This document shows positions 13,888 through 22,107 of a stretch of DNA of 22,446 nt, piece after piece. Source of the stretch: an uncultured Catenibacterium sp. (lineage in GTDB: Bacteria; Bacillota_I; Bacilli_A; Erysipelotrichales; Coprobacillaceae). The notes under the pieces are model-generated. The model ran no database searches. It saw nothing but the letters and a program-made list of their open reading frames with translations, and was not told where the DNA came from. The stretch's first letter is position 1. Each line of letters opens with the position of its first letter. Position numbers and translations under genes: made by a program. The stretch lies in contig CAAFPB010000493.1 of NCBI GenBank assembly GCA_900764725.1, positions 1 through 22,446 on the forward strand, read 5' to 3'.

Positions 13888-14442
13888 TTACTCCTTCCCT
13901 TTTAAATAGTCCTGACGACCTATTTCATAAAGATCATGTCCTTCACTATCTATGACTACAGTGAGTGGAAGATCTTCTACTACTAAACGACGTACTGCTT
14001 CAGGACCAAGATCTTCATAAGCAATGATTTCACATGATTTAATACAAGAAGCAATAATAGCGCCAGCACCACCAATTGCGCCAAAATAAACACCTTTATA
14101 TTGTTTCATCGCATCTTTGACATCGTTATTTCTTCTACCTTTACCAATCATCCCTCTTAAACCCTTTGACAACATTGTAGGGGAATAAGCATCCATACGA
14201 TAAGATGTTGTAGGTCCACAGCTTCCAATGATATGACCTGGCTTAGTAGGTGTTGGACCTACAAAGTAAATGACCTGATCATAAGGATCAAATGGTAGTG
14301 GTTCATTATTTTTTATAGCTTCTACAAAACGTTTATGTGCTGCATCACGTCCTGTATAAATTGTACCGCTTAATAATACTTGATCACCAGCATGAAGTGA
14401 CTCAACCTTCTCAATAGTAAGAGGTGTTTCTAATTTAATCAT
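13888..14442 (-). CDS. fumB: class I fumarase / tartrate dehydratase, beta subunit
   Basis: This is the small subunit of an iron-sulfur hydro-lyase that interconverts fumarate and malate (or dehydrates tartrate). With the ATG at 14442 (AGGAGG 8 bases upstream) the protein has 184 residues. Signature motifs are LLSGTIYTGRDAAHKR (23-38), VGPTPTKPGHIIGSCGPTTSYRMD (61-84), GMIGKGRR (97-104), and FGAIGGAGAI (120-129). The start overlaps the alpha-subunit stop in an ATGA, as expected for subunits made in equal amounts. The gene symbol denotes the fumarate hydratase beta subunit and not E. coli FumB; the TtdB alternative cannot be excluded from sequence alone. Confidence 0.94.
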   Translation of the reverse strand: MIKLETPLTIEKVESLHAGDQVLLSGTIYTGRDAAHKRFVEAIKNNEPLPFDPYDQVIYFVGPTPTKPGHIIGSCGPTTSYRMDAYSPTMLSKGLRGMIGKGRRNNDVKDAMKQYKGVYFGAIGGAGAIIASCIKSCEIIAYEDLGPEAVRRLVVEDLPLTVVIDSEGHDLYEIGRQDYLKGKE

Positions 14443-15281
14443 AATATAACCTCCTGATGACGTGATACATGACAACATATAGCGACTGCGCAAGGCAACC
14501 CAGCAATATGTGTAGGACATGTTTCTACATGTAAGGCAAGAGCTGTTGTCTTACCTCCAAATCCCGCTGGACCAATACCTGTTGCATTCACCTTTTCCAA
14601 CATTTCTTCTTCTAATGCACGATAACGAGGATCTGGATGATGTTCTTCTATCTTCTTGATCATTGCTTTTTTCGCAAGATAAGTAACATGATCAAATGTA
14701 CCACCAATACCTACACCTATCACAATAGGAGGACATGGGTTAGGACCCGCATCTTCGACAACCTTTAAGATAAAGTCCTTTACACCTTCAATTCCATCAC
14801 TTGGTTTAAGCATCTTTACCTGACACATATTTTCACTACCAAATCCCTTAGGAGCTACAGTAATCTTCAATTTATCTCCAGGAACGATATCATAATGAAT
14901 AATAGCAGGTGTATTATCCTTTGTATTAATACGATCAAAAACAGGATCATCTACAACACTCTTTCTTAAGTATCCTTCAGTATATCCCTGTCTGACACCT
15001 TCATTAATTGCTTCTGTAAGATTACCTTCAACATAGACTTCCTGACCTATTTCTACAAAAATACAAGCCATTCCTGTATCCTGACAGATAGGTTCCTGAT
15101 TTTTGGCTGCGATATCCGCATTTTCTTTTAATATTTCTAATGTATGCTTAGAAACAGGAGAATCTTCTGTAGAAATCGCTTCTAACAAACGATTATAAAC
15201 ATCTGTAGGAAGATGACAAGCACCTTTAATACATAACTCTTTAATTGTTTCTGTAATTGTTTCTGATTTAATTATTCTCAT
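14439..15281 (-). CDS. fumA: class I fumarase / tartrate dehydratase, alpha subunit
   Basis: This large subunit carries the catalytic [4Fe-4S] cluster. With the ATG at 15281 (AGGTG 5 bases upstream) the protein has 280 residues. Three conserved cysteines are visible: C66 (EPICQDTGMACIF), C153 (GSENMCQVKML) and C183 (GPNPCPPIVIGVG), as in class I fumarases. The C-terminal block NATGIGPAGFGGKTTALALHVETCPTHIAGLPCAV is also typical. The oxygen-sensitive cluster fits an anaerobe. In the cell the enzyme would feed fumarate to malate or the reverse in a partial TCA branch, or use tartrate. It follows the upstream RpiR gene by 8 bases and overlaps the beta subunit by 4. Confidence 0.94.
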   Translation of the reverse strand: MRIIKSETITETIKELCIKGACHLPTDVYNRLLEAISTEDSPVSKHTLEILKENADIAAKNQEPICQDTGMACIFVEIGQEVYVEGNLTEAINEGVRQGYTEGYLRKSVVDDPVFDRINTKDNTPAIIHYDIVPGDKLKITVAPKGFGSENMCQVKMLKPSDGIEGVKDFILKVVEDAGPNPCPPIVIGVGIGGTFDHVTYLAKKAMIKKIEEHHPDPRYRALEEEMLEKVNATGIGPAGFGGKTTALALHVETCPTHIAGLPCAVAICCHVSRHQEVIL

Positions 15282-15289
15282 ATGATCAC

Positions 15290-16114
15290 CTATACCAATT
15301 TCTTCTTCATTGACTTGAGATCTGGACAAAATAAACTATAGTAACGTAAGCTCATAAGCTGTACTGCAGTCAATAATGCATGCTTAGTTGTCTTATTCTC
15401 AAGAGAACCACCAACTAATACCTTATATTCTACAGGTATACCTAAATTATCTTCATGCGTCGATGTAATCCATACAATATGACATTGAGACTTATGAAGA
15501 TATTGTAGTACCTTATGTCCAACATGTTCAAAATTACCATTTAATGAAATCACAATTGCGACAGAATCCTTAGTCATCTGTTTTGCACATTCTAACTGTC
15601 TTTCCGAATCCATATATGCAATCGTAAACTTCTCTAACATCAATAAGTCTGTCTGTAATAAGATGGCAGCACTTGTAGAAAACTGTGTTCCAAAGAAAGC
15701 GACTTCTTCATGATCATGAATTAAATGAAGTACATCATCTAATACTTTCCAATCAAGAATTTTTGAAATCTCTGCTGTAGATTCAATAATCTGCTGCGCA
15801 AATTCTTCTGTTGCTTTTTCTGGTGAATGCGCCATACATTCTAAATCAATATTAATTAAATTATTGAATTTCTTATTATTAGAATGGAAACTATTGCATT
15901 CCTGTTTTAAGTGCGCAAAGTTTTCATATCCTAAAGCACGACAGAAACGTGAAATAGTAGCAGGAGATACAAAACATTCTTCTGCAAGTTCACTAATACG
16001 CATATCGGGAATACGATAAAAATTATTAGCCATAAATAAAGCTATAAAATAGTTTGTATCTGTTTCACTGGCTGTATCTAGATAGATCATTAGGCGATAA
16101 AATAAATTTTTCAT
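15290..16114 (-). CDS. RpiR/MurR-family transcriptional regulator (upstream copy)
   Basis: The protein has 274 residues. The HTH_6 domain (1-75) includes ISELAEECFVSPATISRFCRALGYENF (40-66), nearly the same recognition segment as in the second RpiR gene of this unit. The SIS-fold region (about 120-255) includes VAFFGTQFSTSAAILLQTDLLMLEKF and DSVAIVISLNGNFEHVGHKVL. AAGGAG lies 6-7 bases before the ATG. It is the first gene of the fumarase unit and probably regulates it, perhaps with autoregulation through dyads upstream (16145-16156 and 16201-16221). The effector is unknown; sugar phosphates are typical for the family, which makes pairing with fumarase unusual. Confidence 0.92.
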   Translation of the reverse strand: MKNLFYRLMIYLDTASETDTNYFIALFMANNFYRIPDMRISELAEECFVSPATISRFCRALGYENFAHLKQECNSFHSNNKKFNNLINIDLECMAHSPEKATEEFAQQIIESTAEISKILDWKVLDDVLHLIHDHEEVAFFGTQFSTSAAILLQTDLLMLEKFTIAYMDSERQLECAKQMTKDSVAIVISLNGNFEHVGHKVLQYLHKSQCHIVWITSTHEDNLGIPVEYKVLVGGSLENKTTKHALLTAVQLMSLRYYSLFCPDLKSMKKKLV

Positions 16115-16135
16115 ATTTCTCTCCTTTGCGTTATT

Positions 16136-16164
16136 TATCTATATTATTATATAATACTTTTCAA
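16136..16164 (-). promoter_or_regulatory. candidate promoter of the RpiR-fumarase unit, with palindrome
   Basis: The minus strand reads TTGAAA (forward 16159-16164) and TAGATA (16136-16141), 17 bases apart. A perfect 12-bp AT palindrome, TATTATATAATA (16145-16156), fills the spacer. The -10 is not ideal; the TATAAT within the palindrome has no -35 at the right distance. Confidence 0.5.
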
Positions 16165-16200
16165 ATTAAAAAAAGAATGACATATGCACTATTTAGTAGA

Positions 16201-16312
16201 AATATGAACTGTATTCATATTAGGTTCACAATTCTCCGTTATATTCTTATATGTAGTTCACGGATACTCCCAAGTGACTACATAACTTCTCCCCCAAAAA
16301 GTTATTAAAAGG
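16201..16312 (-). other. intergenic region with three inverted repeats, no gene
   Basis: No credible ORF lies between the fumarase-unit promoter and the dipeptidase terminator. On the minus strand two hairpins abut: ATAACTT / AAGTTAT with a 10-base loop containing GGGGG (16281-16305), then ATGTAGTCAC / GTGAACTACAT with one bulged A and a 12-base loop containing GGGAG (16250-16282). A third repeat, AATATGAA (16201-16208) / TTCATATT (16214-16221), is perfect. No T run follows the hairpins, so they are not terminators. They could be a structured leader RNA, a small RNA or operators. Confidence 0.4.
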
Positions 16313-16354
16313 AAAATGACAGGCTTCCCCATCATATACGGCCTGTCATTTTTT
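16313..16354 (-). terminator. intrinsic terminator after the dipeptidase
   Basis: Perfect 11-bp stem AAATGACAGGC (16314-16324) / GCCTGTCATTT (16341-16351) with a long 16-base loop, and T or A runs on both sides, so it may work in both directions. The dipeptidase stop is at 16355. Confidence 0.75.
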
Positions 16355-17320
16355 CTATTTCAAGACTTCTCTATAAACACGTAATACGTTCTTATAGAAA
16401 ATCTTTTCTATTTCTTCAGTTGTTAATCCTGCGTCTTTAAGTGCCTTTTCTAGTTGAGGTAAATAAGACGCATTTTTCATTTCTAGATTTTGAGATATAC
16501 CATCAAAATCAGAACCTAAGCCAATACAATCAATACCAGCTAAATCTTTAATATAAAGAATATGCTTGACCATATCTTCAATACGAGACTTTTGGGCATT
16601 CTCTCCTAAGAAACCTGCAGCATAATTAAGTCCCATAACTCCACCACGATGTGCAAGCTTTAAGATCATATCATCACTCATATTACGGGCATGAGGACAT
16701 ACACCACGGGCATTAGAATGAGATGCTACAAAAGGTTTCTTCACGATATCTAATACATCATAGAAACATTTATCAGACATATGAGATACATCAATGATCA
16801 TACCTAGATCTTCCATCTCTTTTATATATGCTTTTCCCACATCAGTGAGACCATGTACATCATCATATGTATGATAACCATGTGTATCATCATTCATATC
16901 AAAGTTAGGATATGTGAGTCCATTAATATGATTCCAGCTTAATGCAACCATTCGTACACCTAAACGATAATAATTTCTTAAATAAGAAAGGTCTTCATGA
17001 ATAACAGCCCCTTCTTCAATAGTAAGTAATGCACTCATTACACCTTTATGTGTATTTTCAATAATTTCATCATAGGTAGTAACTGGCTGGATCTTATCCT
17101 TATTCTTTCTCATTTCCTGATAGAAATAATCAATACATTTCATTACATGATCCACTGGATCTTCTGTTTCCTTTAATTCAGTAAAGATGGCGAAGTTCTG
17201 TAGAAGATAATCTCCTTCTTCCATCTTCTTTAAATCAATATTTAAATTATTCTCACTTAATGAGAGGTGATTCTTTTCCATCTCATAAAGTGTATCACAA
17301 TGCATATCTACTACTTTCAT
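16355..17320 (-). CDS. membrane-dipeptidase family (peptidase M19) dipeptidase
   Basis: This is a zinc dipeptidase of the renal-dipeptidase family that cleaves dipeptides, often with a D-residue at the C-terminal position. The protein has 321 residues. Zinc ligands are visible: MHCDT (H7, D9), the bridging glutamate in LLTIEEGAVI (E102), DVSHMS (H180) and ASHSNARGVCPHARN (H201), followed by GLGSDFDG near the C-terminus. It has no signal peptide and is therefore cytoplasmic, like other bacterial members. Its ATG overlaps the stop of the small acidic gene (TAATG), and GAGG lies within that gene, so the two are coupled. A role in recycling peptide or wall-derived dipeptides is possible. Confidence 0.95.
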   Translation of the reverse strand: MKVVDMHCDTLYEMEKNHLSLSENNLNIDLKKMEEGDYLLQNFAIFTELKETEDPVDHVMKCIDYFYQEMRKNKDKIQPVTTYDEIIENTHKGVMSALLTIEEGAVIHEDLSYLRNYYRLGVRMVALSWNHINGLTYPNFDMNDDTHGYHTYDDVHGLTDVGKAYIKEMEDLGMIIDVSHMSDKCFYDVLDIVKKPFVASHSNARGVCPHARNMSDDMILKLAHRGGVMGLNYAAGFLGENAQKSRIEDMVKHILYIKDLAGIDCIGLGSDFDGISQNLEMKNASYLPQLEKALKDAGLTTEEIEKIFYKNVLRVYREVLK

Positions 17321-17568
17321 TACTCAACCTCAAAAGGGATATCTAAAGTCTTATAGGCTTCTGTTTTACCCTGTGTTTCCTTAAGCCATGCAATGGCTTT
17401 TTTTAATTCTTCAGGGTCTTCTTCTACAATCCCCCCTACTGCCACCTGTACAATATCATAAATAGACTGCCATAAATCATCAAAACTATGTGAGTCTTGA
17501 TCAGCCATTTCACTATCTACATACACATCTAAATCTCTACCTGTTTCATATGCTTCTTTTAATGTCAT
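17320..17568 (-). CDS. small acidic protein of unknown function
   Basis: The protein has 82 residues and I do not recognise it. It is strongly acidic (many Asp and Glu, including VDSEMADQDSHSFDD and GGIVEEDPEELKKAI), with no membrane segment or signal peptide and with predicted helical segments around 28-45 and 52-68. AAGGAG stands 10 bases before the ATG, overlapping the end of the preceding HAD gene (gap 7 bases), and the dipeptidase start overlaps its stop. This tight placement and the good SD support a real gene that may assist one of its neighbours. Confidence 0.7.
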   Translation of the reverse strand: MTLKEAYETGRDLDVYVDSEMADQDSHSFDDLWQSIYDIVQVAVGGIVEEDPEELKKAIAWLKETQGKTEAYKTLDIPFEVE

Positions 17569-17575
17569 TTTCTTT

Positions 17576-18355
17576 TTACTCCTTTATATATCCAAAATGA
17601 ATGCAAGCTTTATAAATACCATCATCATCAATATCTGCAGTCACATAATCTGCTTCTGCTTTTGTTAATGAATCACCATTACCCATACATATTGATGTTG
17701 AAGCATGCTTCATCATTTCTATATCATTTTGTGAATCACCAAAACATACATAATGGTCACTGCCTAACACTTTACCTAATTCCATAATACCTGTTGCTTT
17801 AGAAACACCCGCAATCGCTACATCTGCAAAACAAGATAAGCCAGGTAATACCGAAATACCTTCCAAATCTAAGAAAGGTTTATAATCCCATCCCTTAGGT
17901 CCATAAATAATCATCATATCGACGAGATCAGTTCCGTTATATTTTTCTACTGGTCCTAACTGATTTCCAAAATAACGTTGTGTCTCTAAGACATATTCAT
18001 CTGGTTCCTTTGTAATAATACGATGTTCCTTCTTTAATGTGACTGCAAGATTGAGTTCATCTGCTTTTTCAATTGTACGAATAACATCCTCATTCTTAAA
18101 ATGATGGGCATTGATTACATTACCTTTTCCATCAGTAATCAACTGACCGTTATTAAATACAAAGCCATCCCAATCCGCAATATCTTGTATACCAGTACGT
18201 AAGAAAGAATCTCTTCCTCTTCCTGTTGAAACAACGATTGGATATCCTGCATCTTTTAGTTTCTTAAGTGCAAGAATCGTTGAATCATAAACTATATGTT
18301 CATCTGTTGTACCTCTAATAGTACCATCTACATCAAAACACATCATTGGCTTCAT
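17576..18355 (-). CDS. Cof-type HAD-IIB phosphatase
   Basis: The protein has 259 residues with all HAD motifs: motif I CFDVDGTIR (D8, D10), motif II VSTGRGRD (S43, T44), motif III lysine K186 in AGVSKATGI, and motif IV VCFGDSQNDIEMMKHA (D207, D211). The cap (about 80-180) lies between motifs II and III, which defines class II. Such enzymes are cytoplasmic phosphatases of sugar phosphates or of cofactors such as flavin or pyridoxal phosphates, and the substrate cannot be told here. The ATG at 18355 has GGAG 8 bases upstream. It heads the operon with the small acidic protein and the dipeptidase. Confidence 0.93.
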   Translation of the reverse strand: MKPMMCFDVDGTIRGTTDEHIVYDSTILALKKLKDAGYPIVVSTGRGRDSFLRTGIQDIADWDGFVFNNGQLITDGKGNVINAHHFKNEDVIRTIEKADELNLAVTLKKEHRIITKEPDEYVLETQRYFGNQLGPVEKYNGTDLVDMMIIYGPKGWDYKPFLDLEGISVLPGLSCFADVAIAGVSKATGIMELGKVLGSDHYVCFGDSQNDIEMMKHASTSICMGNGDSLTKAEADYVTADIDDDGIYKACIHFGYIKE

Positions 18356-18375
18356 ACCATCAACTCCTTACGCCT

Positions 18376-18381
18376 ATTATA
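18376..18381 (-). promoter_or_regulatory. -10 box of the HAD-dipeptidase operon
   Basis: Minus-strand TATAAT (forward 18376-18381) lies 20 bases before the HAD ATG. The -35 position (ATGCAT) falls in the hairpin of the preceding terminator and is weak. Confidence 0.5.
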
Positions 18382-18382
18382 C

Positions 18383-18416
18383 ATAAAAAAGAAAAAGAAT
18401 GCATCATGCATTCTTT
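18383..18416 (-). terminator. intrinsic terminator of the HPr-like gene
   Basis: Inverted repeat AAAGAATGCAT (18394-18404) / ATGCATTCTTT (18406-18416). On the minus strand it is followed by TTTTTCTTTTTTA. The stop codon (18415-18417) overlaps the stem. Confidence 0.85.
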
Positions 18417-18684
18417 ATCCGATAATACCTAATTCTTTCATTTTTTCATGTACTGCTTCAATACCGTTTTCTTCATCTTCTCCATCGGCAGTAATTACTA
18501 TCTTTGCCTTTGTTGGAATACCTAATGAAAGAACACCCATCATCGATTTAAGATTCACAGTCTTACCTGAATAAGTTAAGGTAAAGTCACTGTTGAAAGT
18601 CTTTGCGACTTCGATAAGATCCATTGCAGGTGTCGCATATAAACCTACTGGATCTGTTACGATACATGCTAAAGTTTTTGCCAT
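18415..18684 (-). CDS. HPr-like protein without phospho-His (Crh-like)
   Basis: The protein has 89 residues, the length of HPr, and an HPr fold by sequence: TVNLKSMMGVLSLGIP (42-57) is the family signature that contains the HprK phosphorylation serine, here S47. The first active site, which in HPr reads GIHARPA, is GLYATPA (14-20): the PEP-dependent phospho-His is replaced by Tyr16 and the neighbouring Arg by Thr18. It should not carry phosphate for sugar transport but can still be a target of HPr kinase, like Bacillus Crh, which has Gln at this place. A role in carbon catabolite control with CcpA is the natural inference. AAAGGGG precedes the ATG; it has its own promoter and terminator. Another HPr is expected elsewhere in the genome. 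Confidence 0.88.
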   Translation of the reverse strand: MAKTLACIVTDPVGLYATPAMDLIEVAKTFNSDFTLTYSGKTVNLKSMMGVLSLGIPTKAKIVITADGEDEENGIEAVHEKMKELGIIG

Positions 18685-18709
18685 AAATTGTAACCCCTTT
18701 CATAACTCT

Positions 18710-18718
18710 ATTATACCA
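18710..18718 (-). promoter_or_regulatory. extended -10 promoter of the HPr-like gene
   Basis: The minus strand reads TGG-TATAAT (forward 18710-18718), an extended -10 of the same form as that of hup. The -35 position reads ATATCA. Confidence 0.6.
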
Positions 18719-18745
18719 CAATAAAAGGAGTATGATATAAAATAA

Positions 18746-18775
18746 ATAAAAAAAACGAACAAATTAATGTTCGTT
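18746..18775 (-). terminator. intrinsic terminator after tRNA-Trp
   Basis: On the minus strand, stem AACGAAC / GTTCGTT (forward 18754-18760 and 18769-18775) with an 8-base loop is followed by at least eight T. Confidence 0.88.
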
Positions 18776-18784
18776 GTTTTCTAA

Positions 18785-18858
18785 TGGCAGGGGCTACAGG
18801 AATCGAACCCGTATCAACGGTTTTGGAGACCGATGTTCTACCATTGGACCAAGCCCCT
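18785..18858 (-). tRNA. trnW: tRNA-Trp (anticodon CCA)
   Basis: This is a complete 74-base cloverleaf on the minus strand. The acceptor stem is AGGGGCT / AGCCCCT, the D arm contains GGTCCAATGGTAGAAC, and the anticodon loop CTCCAAA carries CCA and so reads UGG. The T arm is ACGGG-TTCGATT-CCTGT with one G-U pair. The discriminator is G and the CCA end is encoded. The outermost anticodon-stem pair is a T-T mismatch; the other pairs hold. It has its own promoter and terminator. Confidence 0.97.
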
Positions 18859-18876
18859 AACTTAGACTGCTTGTTT

Positions 18877-18905
18877 ATATTACCATACCAATTTATAAAA
18901 AGCAA
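18877..18905 (-). promoter_or_regulatory. promoter of tRNA-Trp
   Basis: Minus-strand TTGCTT (forward 18900-18905) and TAATAT (18877-18882) are 17 bases apart; the tRNA begins 18 bases after the -10 box. Confidence 0.65.
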
Positions 18906-18954
18906 TAGTAAAATACACAAGAAAATGATATTATTGTATAAGTGAGGTGAGCCT

Positions 18955-19308
18955 ATGTTTTTTAAACGTAAACAAGCAGTAGAAACACTTGAATTTAATC
19001 ATGCTTATGAAGATTTTCAAAATAATATGAATATTATTCTTTTATGTGTGGATGATGATTTAAAGTTTGATGTAAGACATCCAGTTGATGCACAATGTTA
19101 TCCATCTAGACTGATTGATCAGCATGCAAAAAAGGATCTTGATCCTACTGCAACTTATTATGTCTATGCACTTGCATCTGGTACAGCCCATGAAGGAGCA
19201 AGAAAATTAAGTAAAGCAGGATTTAAAGTATATGATTTAGGATCTTTAGTAGATTTCAAAGGACCTGAAGAAGGTAATTCTGTAAGACAAAAAAGACATC
19301 AACATTAA
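18955..19308 (+). CDS. rhodanese-like protein lacking the catalytic cysteine
   Basis: The protein has 117 residues. The segment NIILLCVDDDLKFDVRHPVDAQCYPSRLID (26-55), followed by TYYVYALASGTAHEGARKLSKAGFKVYDLGSLVDF (67-101), follows the single-domain rhodanese pattern: the DVR-x-P block, the active-site loop after a VYx strand, and the SKAGFKVYDLGG-like end. In rhodaneses the loop begins with the sulfur-carrying Cys (VYCxSGxRS); here that position is A72. It is thus probably a non-catalytic rhodanese homologue, perhaps a binding protein. GAGGTGAG precedes the ATG, with a TATAAG -10 at 18937-18942. It is monocistronic. Family assignment is from pattern only. Confidence 0.65.
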   Translation: MFFKRKQAVETLEFNHAYEDFQNNMNIILLCVDDDLKFDVRHPVDAQCYPSRLIDQHAKKDLDPTATYYVYALASGTAHEGARKLSKAGFKVYDLGSLVDFKGPEEGNSVRQKRHQH

Positions 19309-19341
19309 AGAAGGACTATGATTTTCATAGCCCTTCTTTTT
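19307..19341. terminator. bidirectional intrinsic terminator
   Basis: Long stem AAAGAAGG (19307-19314) plus CTATGA (19316-19321) paired with TCATAG (19325-19330) plus CCTTCTTT (19332-19339). There is one A-C mismatch, a TTT loop, and T runs on both strands. It separates the rhodanese-like gene from the convergent 6-phospho-beta-glucosidase gene. Confidence 0.9.
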
Positions 19342-19345
19342 CATA

Positions 19346-20817
<1,472 letters not shown>

Positions 20818-20867
20818 ATCAAACTTCAAAAGATTATGCTTATTATTTTCATAATTTGAATTTCATA

Positions 20868-20896
20868 TTGCACAGTGTTATATACTGTTATATACT
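20868..20896 (+). promoter_or_regulatory. promoter of the GntR-ABC operon
   Basis: TTGCAC (20868-20873) and TATACT (20891-20896) are 17 bases apart, followed by AGGAGG (20903-20908) and the ATG at 20916. Confidence 0.75.
20877..20896 (+). repeat. tandem 10-bp repeat at the GntR promoter (candidate operator)
   Basis: GTTATATACT occurs twice in direct succession (20877-20886 and 20887-20896) and ends in the -10 box; a partial third unit, GTTTATA, follows. The 10-base period places both copies on one face of the helix, which fits binding of the YtrA-type GntR encoded downstream. Confidence 0.6.
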
Positions 20897-20915
20897 GTTT
20901 ATAGGAGGAAGAGAT

Positions 20916-21302
20916 ATGCATATTATCATTAATCATTCATCAATGGTTCCTATATATGAACAGATAGTAGAAGCTATTAAAGAAGCGATACTTTCTAATC
21001 AGTTATCCCCTAATGAAGCACTTCCTTCAGTACGTGCTTTATCTAAAGAATTGAAGATCAGTGCTTTAACTGTAAAGAAAGCCTATGATTTCTTAGAACA
21101 AGAAGGCTATACAACAACTGTTCATGGAAAAGGAAGCTATGTATTAGAGGTTTCTCAAAATGAAGTAAAAGAGAATTGTTTAAGAGAAACAGAAGAACTA
21201 TTATCTCGTGCTATAGAAAAAGGGAAGTGTTCTGGCATTACTTATCAGGAAATGCAGGACATGTTATCTCTTATTATGGAGGATATTTATGATTCACATT
21301 GA
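20916..21302 (+). CDS. GntR-family regulator, YtrA subfamily
   Basis: With the ATG at 20916 (AGGAGG 7 bases upstream) the protein has 128 residues, the short form typical of YtrA; the in-frame ATG at 20790 lies upstream of the promoter. The winged helix (about 10-78) carries PIYEQIVEAIKEAILSNQLSPNEALPSVRALSKELKISALTVKKAYDFLEQEGYTTTVHGKGSYV, a textbook GntR domain. The remaining 50 residues are helical and would form the small dimerisation domain, with no effector-binding fold. In this subfamily the regulator usually represses its own operon with an ABC transporter, as found here: the ABC ATPase gene overlaps its end by 14 bases. Confidence 0.95.
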   Translation: MHIIINHSSMVPIYEQIVEAIKEAILSNQLSPNEALPSVRALSKELKISALTVKKAYDFLEQEGYTTTVHGKGSYVLEVSQNEVKENCLRETEELLSRAIEKGKCSGITYQEMQDMLSLIMEDIYDSH

Positions 21303-22107
21303 TCATTTAAAAAAGAGTTATGACTCATTTACTCTTGAATGCAGCTTTGATATTCCTAAAGGTATGATTACTGGAATTGTCGGAATGAATGGGGCTGGTA
21401 AGAGTACATTATTCAAAAGTATTCTTGGTATTAATCCTATTGATGAAGGTAACATACAAATACCTGATAAACAGGATATTGGTGTTGTATTAAGTGAAAC
21501 AGGATTCAGTGATTTTTTTACTGTATCTGATATGATCAGCATTCTTAAGTGTACTTATAAACGTTTTGATGAAGATTTGTTTCATTCTTATTGTCACCGT
21601 TTTGATATTCCTTTAGATAAGAAAGTACGTACATTTTCAACTGGTATGAAAGCTAAACTCAATATCATTATTTCCTTAACACATCATGCACAGTTATTAA
21701 TCTTAGATGAACCAACTGCAGGACTTGATGTTCTTACGATAGATGAAATATTAGATATATTAAGAGATTATATGGAAAAAGAAGATTGTACGATTCTTAT
21801 TTCTTCTCATATATCTAGCGATTTAGAATCGTTATGTGATGATCTTTATATCATAGACCAAGGACAAATCATCATGCATGAAGAGATGGATACACTTTTG
21901 TCTCAATATGGTGTATTAAAAGTATCAAAAGAAGATTATGAAACATTGGATAAAAATTACCTGCTTGCAGTAATGAAAGAACCATTTGGTTATTCATGTC
22001 TTACCAATGTTAGACAGTTCTATAGTGAAAACTATCCTACTATTGTGATTGAACAGAATCATATTGATACAATGATTCCTGTTCTATTAAAAGGAGAACG
22101 CATATGA
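21289..22107 (+). CDS. ABC transporter ATP-binding protein (YtrB-like)
   Basis: The protein has 272 residues. Walker A is GMNGAGKST (32-40, K38). The Q-loop region reads VVLSETGF, without the usual glutamine, as in several ABC-2 exporters. The signature motif is STGMK (117-121). Walker B is LLILDEPTAGLD (136-147), with E141 as catalytic base, and the H-loop lies in ISSHISSDLE. The last 60 residues form the extension seen in this family. GGAGG lies 7 bases before the ATG, inside the end of gntR, and the permease gene overlaps by 4 bases (ATGA). It should power an ABC-2 type exporter whose membrane partner is disrupted in this window. Confidence 0.95.
   Translation: MIHIDHLKKSYDSFTLECSFDIPKGMITGIVGMNGAGKSTLFKSILGINPIDEGNIQIPDKQDIGVVLSETGFSDFFTVSDMISILKCTYKRFDEDLFHSYCHRFDIPLDKKVRTFSTGMKAKLNIIISLTHHAQLLILDEPTAGLDVLTIDEILDILRDYMEKEDCTILISSHISSDLESLCDDLYIIDQGQIIMHEEMDTLLSQYGVLKVSKEDYETLDKNYLLAVMKEPFGYSCLTNVRQFYSENYPTIVIEQNHIDTMIPVLLKGERI

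Noticed and set aside
16054..16308. 84-residue plus-strand ORF upstream of the dipeptidase terminator
   Set aside because: No SD; it crosses the promoter of the fumarase unit and the inverted repeats, and the translation has no recognisable features.
18785..18905. T-box or Trp attenuator near tRNA-Trp
   Set aside because: There is no T-box sequence, no leader peptide with Trp codons and no tryptophan gene; the structure is simply the tRNA with its own promoter and terminator.
18711..18920. 69-residue minus-strand ORF over tRNA-Trp
   Set aside because: It is a read-through of the tRNA gene and its promoter and terminator, not a protein gene.
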